Source: Apostichopus parvimensis
Lineage: Eukaryota > Echinodermata > Holothuroidea > Aspidochirotida > Stichopodidae
Assembly: GCA_000934455.1 (NCBI GenBank)
Contig: KN885536.1
Location: 23,181 to 49,272, forward strand
DNA length: 26,092 bases
Direction of reading: 5' to 3'
Made by a program: the position numbers and the translations under genes. Below, piece by piece: positions 22,271 to 26,092 of this stretch. Positions within the stretch are counted from its first letter, which is position 1. The number at the start of each line of letters is the position of its first letter. A model generated the notes under the pieces. It searched no databases. It saw only the letters and a program-made list of their open reading frames with translations, and was not told where the DNA came from.

Positions 22271-22330
22271 CATGAGTTCGACACAGGTGACAGTCTTTAA
22301 TCTTATAAACACGTTAACTCCAAACTGAAA

Positions 22331-23640
22331 ATGAAGCTAGGATGAAGTTCATAAGCATGTTATATATGAATTATCCTTCAATTATCTCAAGAATTCTATA
22401 ATGCGAAATACTTCACTTATAAAGTACAATATTGAAGTATAAATGAAGTTAGATGTTATATTGTATCAAGGAATCGTAGATAGCAAGTGATATGATGGAG
22501 TGGATTTATGTAGAAATAAATTAGACTATATGGACGAGAGACTGCACTTGTGAAGTGCCAAGCTATACGGATTAATTAATATTTCTTTCTTAAACCAATA
22601 TTTCTTTCTAGCACATCATGAAGACTTCCAAAAAGTTTCACTGACCAACTATCGACAATATATACTAGCTGTACTGAGAGGTCTAACACAATGGAACATG
22701 CAGGGAATGTTTTGTCGGTCAGTTTGCCCGAGAGAGCGGCGGGTGTGCTGCCTTTATATCGGAGAAATCTACATACGTTTGGATCTGATATAAATCTAAC
22801 GAACTCTGTTTTATTTTCTCTGTGAAAACTTAGATATCAAAGCAATAGCTCAGTGTTTCTATTCAGAATCTTTATGTACTGCAAATACATTAACTTGGGC
22901 GATCAGAGGTTTAAAGAAGTAAACATCACCGAAACTAGCACTAAATTTGTTAGTTTACCTCAGTCTCTGCAACAGTATGTATATGTCAAATAAGGGAAAC
23001 TGTTACGACAAAAAAATAAATAACTCAAATGTGTTTACCAAGTGAACAAATTACCCATCCGAGATGCAAATGTTTTGTATCGCAACACGGTTTACTTGAT
23101 TCGCCAAAACGACGTCGTCAAGACAACACATTAATTTGAAGCCGTACTCATTTCTATCCGATGCGCATGATGTAAACGCAAAACAACCGAGATTAGTCGA
23201 TGAAAGGTTAATCGCAATAAGCATGTCTCATCATGGAGGTACCTCCATGGTCTCACAGAGGGGAAATGATACGAGAGACAATATGATGCTCATAGACTTG
23301 GTTACGCTCGCTTGAAACTTGCCTGGCACTAGGAAAGAAACAGCCTACTGGACATCTTTAATAGCCACAAGTGGATACAGTTATACACGTGACACATAAG
23401 ACAGGACTTTCACATGGTGATCATTTTACATCAATTGAAAGGTCAAACAGTTATGAGCCAATAAATATATTCTGTAAAGCTTACAAATAACAATTTCCGC
23501 AAATCGGGTATTTCCCTTATCAATTACCTTCTTGCAGCGTACATTCCCAGAAACTGGTTATTATGGTTTCGCTCGAAGGTATCACGGAAAGTTCACGGTG
23601 ACAGTAATTTTTTCTTTCAATTGGTATACAACGGAATACA
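22331..23640. other. Intergenic stretch, no gene recognised
   Basis: AT-rich sequence with no coding similarity. The only notable item is an 18-bp perfect palindrome at 23232-23249. Confidence 0.55.
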
Positions 23641-23898
23641 ATGAAATATGTATGTGCGTATGTATGTATGTATTTTAGATCCTCCTTCAAGCAGGAACTC
23701 GCGAAGAAGCCTCATTGGCTTATCAAAGCCGCAAGCTGACCGAAGTCAGTCTCTTAGATTCATATGTATGGTCCATGATTATGAATTGTCAATTGTCAAC
23801 AACTCTGTAACTGGACGACATACATTAATCTTGTAGTGACTCGAACCGGGGACCTTATGATTGGAAGGCACGGGCATTCACCACTGAGCTAACACACC
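23641..23898 (-). mobile_element. tRNA-derived SINE
   Basis: On the minus strand the element starts GGTGTGTTAGCTCAGTGG and has an A box (TAGCTCAGTGG, 23881-23891) and a B box (GGTTCGAGTCA, 23837-23847), with a CTTCCAA anticodon-loop-like segment between them reminiscent of tRNA-Gly(TCC). The 3' acceptor stem and CCA end are not tRNA-like. A non-tRNA body of about 150 bp follows and ends in a CATACATA simple repeat (about 23650-23675) serving as tail. Such a tRNA head, body and simple tail define a tRNA SINE mobilised by a LINE. No clear target-site duplication was found. Confidence 0.85.
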
Positions 23899-24184
23899 TT
23901 GAACACACCATATGTTGGTCTGAAGGAAGGTCTGAAGGAACTGAGGGTGTTTCATACACTTTTCTCCATATATATATAAGGAACATAAGATGCTCTTTTT
24001 CAGCAACGTCTCACGATATACCTTCAGGCACATCCCAATGTTTTATATCATATGTCTTCAGTGTAACCTTGTATGCATGTCGCCCATATACACATATAAT
24101 GTCTATTGTATTTCTGTACAATGTGTTTGTACTTTCTGATTAATTGTATAATTTGTATTGTAAACTTCTTTATGAGTAGGCCTA
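23899..24184. other. Short intergenic stretch
   Basis: Contains a small direct duplication GGTCTGAAGGAA (about 23918-23941) and TATATATA. Nothing else is seen. Confidence 0.5.
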
Positions 24185-24665
24185 CCATTTTAGTGGGTCC
24201 TTTGGGGCTGCTGTCTTGGGCCCCGTACAGGAAGAACTTGCTGTTATCAGTATTTAAGTGTTCTACTATACTATATATGACTAGTGATTTCCAGTTAGTA
24301 TATAGTTCTATCCTTGTCTCTCTTCGGATGAATAAACCATGTTCGGGCCCTTTAAGGCTGCTGTATGAGGCCCCTTACCGGCGAAAGTTGTTGTCATAGG
24401 TATATTTGTCAATCCTATTGTGTAATAGTTCCAACGCAGAAAGAATCATTCTTGTCTCTTTTCGCTTTGATAACACCATTTTGGTTGGTCTTTTGGGGCT
24501 GTTGTCTGCGGCCTCGTACCGGACAGTTGCTGTCGTCAGTGTCTTAGTGTTCTAATATACATGACTAATGATTTTCAGTTAAATCTATCCTTGTTTCTCT
24601 TCGGATGAATAAATATGTTTGGGGCCCTGAAGCCCTTTCGGGCTGCTATCTTCTTTCGAGAGGAA
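24185..24665. repeat. Tandem repeat, about 3.5 copies of a 138-150 bp unit
   Basis: Units start near 24185, 24336, 24474 and 24612. Shared landmarks are ACCATTTT.GT..GTCCTTTGGGGCTGCTGT, a GGCCCCGTACCGG-like segment, GTGTTCTA...ATGACTA.TGATTTCCAGTT, and the end CTTGTCTCTCTTCGGATGAAT. The last unit is truncated after GGGCTGCTATCTT. Frames open across it are repeat sequence. Confidence 0.85.
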
Positions 24666-25689
24666 TTTGAACAAATGAACTTTACGGAATCCCTTCAGGT
24701 TTTCTCTTCATCTAATTAACAACTATTTATCTTTTGAATGTAACACACCATTGTTTGTTGGACATGTTTATAGAGACTATATGCTAAGATGGAGGGACTC
24801 GTATCCATTTTGGCTAAATGGCTATTTTTGTGATTATTATGTTTAAAGCTGAACTCGAAGTTTGTATAAGAATCACATTAAAGCAGCTATTGTGATTGAT
24901 TTTTATATTAAAATCTCAGAAGATATAGTCTTCATAAAATTAAGTCTTATCAATTATACAGAAATCTTACATGCATGTGGAAATTAAAACAATCCAGCAC
25001 AGAACCCTGCTTTTATTTTATTTGTATTTTTCCGGTTCGTGTCGGGGTTACATTCATAGGTCCGAAATAAAGTATCGATTGTTAAATTGGACGCATGTCT
25101 ATGTCATATATACACTTTCAATCATCAGACAAAGAGGTATTTCACCGTTCAAACCTACCGCACATGCGCAAACTGAGTGACATACTAAGAGAGAAGTTCG
25201 CTTACCGTCATGCATAAGTATTTATACAAACCGTGATATTACCAGGAGTAAGGAAGTAGTATGTGGACGAACATCTCGAAGTCATTGGTGTACGTTTGAC
25301 GATGTGTATAGTTATTATGATGTCAAATCCTTCAATAAACTCTCACTGGCTTCGAGTTCACAAAGTCACATGTGATACATACTTCTATTTGTAAACACTT
25401 CCAAGAGTATCTTGCGCACCTGCGCATTAGTTGGAAAATGGAACTGGTTATTATTTCGAGAGTGTTGCCATAGCAACTGACCCAAGTTTGGAAATGCCCC
25501 CCCCCCCACCCCACCGCACCTCATTTGGTCTGTGCAGCTTCCATACACATATACAATTTGTGATATGGCGTTCTGCAGGCCAATGTTTGTTTTATAGCGA
25601 TAATGTTGATGGAACGTTATGAACTGTGACTTTAGAGGGCGTCTGAACTATCCGACGATGGACTGTCGTATTTACGTTCAAACGTAGGT
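24666..25689. other. Intergenic stretch, no gene recognised
   Basis: No coding or RNA signal. A C11 run sits at 25497-25507. Reading frames near 25330-25620 overlap on both strands and show no family resemblance. Confidence 0.5.
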
Positions 25690-26092
25690 CAAGCACTCTG
25701 CGTTGTTATATGCATATACCATCTTTACCAAAAATGCAACTGTCTCGTCTTCAACATGTTCAGAACACCACAGCTCGCATTTTAACTTTGTCGAAAAGGT
25801 CTCGTCATATTACACCAATCCTGTAAAGAACTGAATTGGCTTCCTGTTACTTACAGAATGGTTTCCAAGCTAATGCTGATTGTCTATATACATGATGTCT
25901 TTATACATCGCTGATGTGCTTTCAAGAATACATTCCGACCCGTAATCTTGGTTCAAATGATCAGTTACTTCTCAGGGAATCTACATATAACCATTCTTTG
26001 GGGGAGTGGGGGGGGGGGGGATGGTTAGCTCTTTTCAGTTTACTGCACCGCGATTGTGGAATATTACCACGACTAAGAGTGTCTTCTCCTTC
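25690..26092 (+). pseudogene. Decayed non-LTR retrotransposon reverse transcriptase, C-terminal part
   Basis: Reading plus-strand frames in order gives family landmarks of the C-terminal end of LINE ORF2 (jockey/CR1/L2-like): RLQHVQNTTARIL near 25745, RHITPIL near 25800, ELNWLPVTYR near 25828, IPTRNL near 25932 and APRLWN near 26045. These fall in different frames, with in-frame stops at 25824-25826 and 25912-25914 and a G-run expansion at about 26001-26020, so at least four frame changes have accumulated. It is a 5'-truncated, inactive copy continuing past the right edge of the window. Clade assignment is tentative. Confidence 0.85.

Larger units (their letters stand above)
21795..22330. repeat. 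Degenerate tandem repeat with AGGTCA motifs
   Basis: Four units of roughly 130-175 bp centre on 21805, 21935, 22083 and 22257. Each carries AGGTCA-AAGGTCA-TTTGAGGTCA-like sequence, and most continue to a GAAAACATTGTAAACAC-like stretch. A fifth isolated unit is at 19965. This resembles dispersed repeats I associate with echinoderm and hemichordate DNA, though I cannot check a library. Confidence 0.7.

Noticed and set aside
23829-23898. Functional tRNA gene
   Set aside because: The acceptor stem does not pair (GGTGTGT versus the sequence after the B box) and the region continues into a SINE body and simple-repeat tail.

Overview
The window is animal nuclear DNA. It is AT-rich, with long introns, GT-AG splice sites, SINE/LINE/MITE-type repeats and only one recognisable protein-coding gene. 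The repeat content (a hammerhead-like retroelement motif, degenerate AGGTCA-bearing tandem repeats, a hyper-abundant TACTGTA/TACAGTA word) fits a marine invertebrate. I would guess an echinoderm, possibly a sea cucumber, but the species is not established by the sequence.

The gene is cysteine dioxygenase (CDO1), on the minus strand, complete from ATG to stop in four coding exons: 15416-15585, 8881-8958, 5727-5887 and 1397-1581. The exons splice in frame (intron phases 2, 2, 1; all GT-AG) to a 197-residue protein. It keeps the three iron-binding histidines (86, 88, 142), the Cys93-Tyr159 crosslink pair and Arg60. The enzyme oxidises cysteine to cysteine sulfinate, the entry step to taurine and sulfate. 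No single long ORF reveals it: three of the four exons are too short to stand out.

The introns (about 6.5, 3.0 and 4.1 kb) carry most of the repeats. These are an 11-copy minisatellite with palindromic units (6715-7113), a duplicated block with G-rich minisatellites (7863-8264), a palindromic TACTGTA minisatellite (10290-10587), a MITE-like element flanked by TTAA (10774-11137) and a hammerhead-ribozyme-like motif (11582-11620). A second copy of the MITE-like element lies upstream of the start codon (17842-18193).

From about 19.17 kb to the right edge the TACTGTA/TACAGTA word disappears entirely. No coding exon is recognised there. This part holds a U2-snRNA-headed insertion with an 11-bp target-site duplication (20176-20392), degenerate tandem repeats containing perfect DR1 AGGTCA motifs (21795-22330), a tRNA-derived SINE (23641-23898), a tandem repeat of about 140-150 bp (24185-24665) and the decayed C-terminal part of a non-LTR retrotransposon reverse transcriptase (about 25690 to the edge). 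The word boundary lies near a CpG-richer stretch that could hold the CDO1 promoter and a noncoding first exon.
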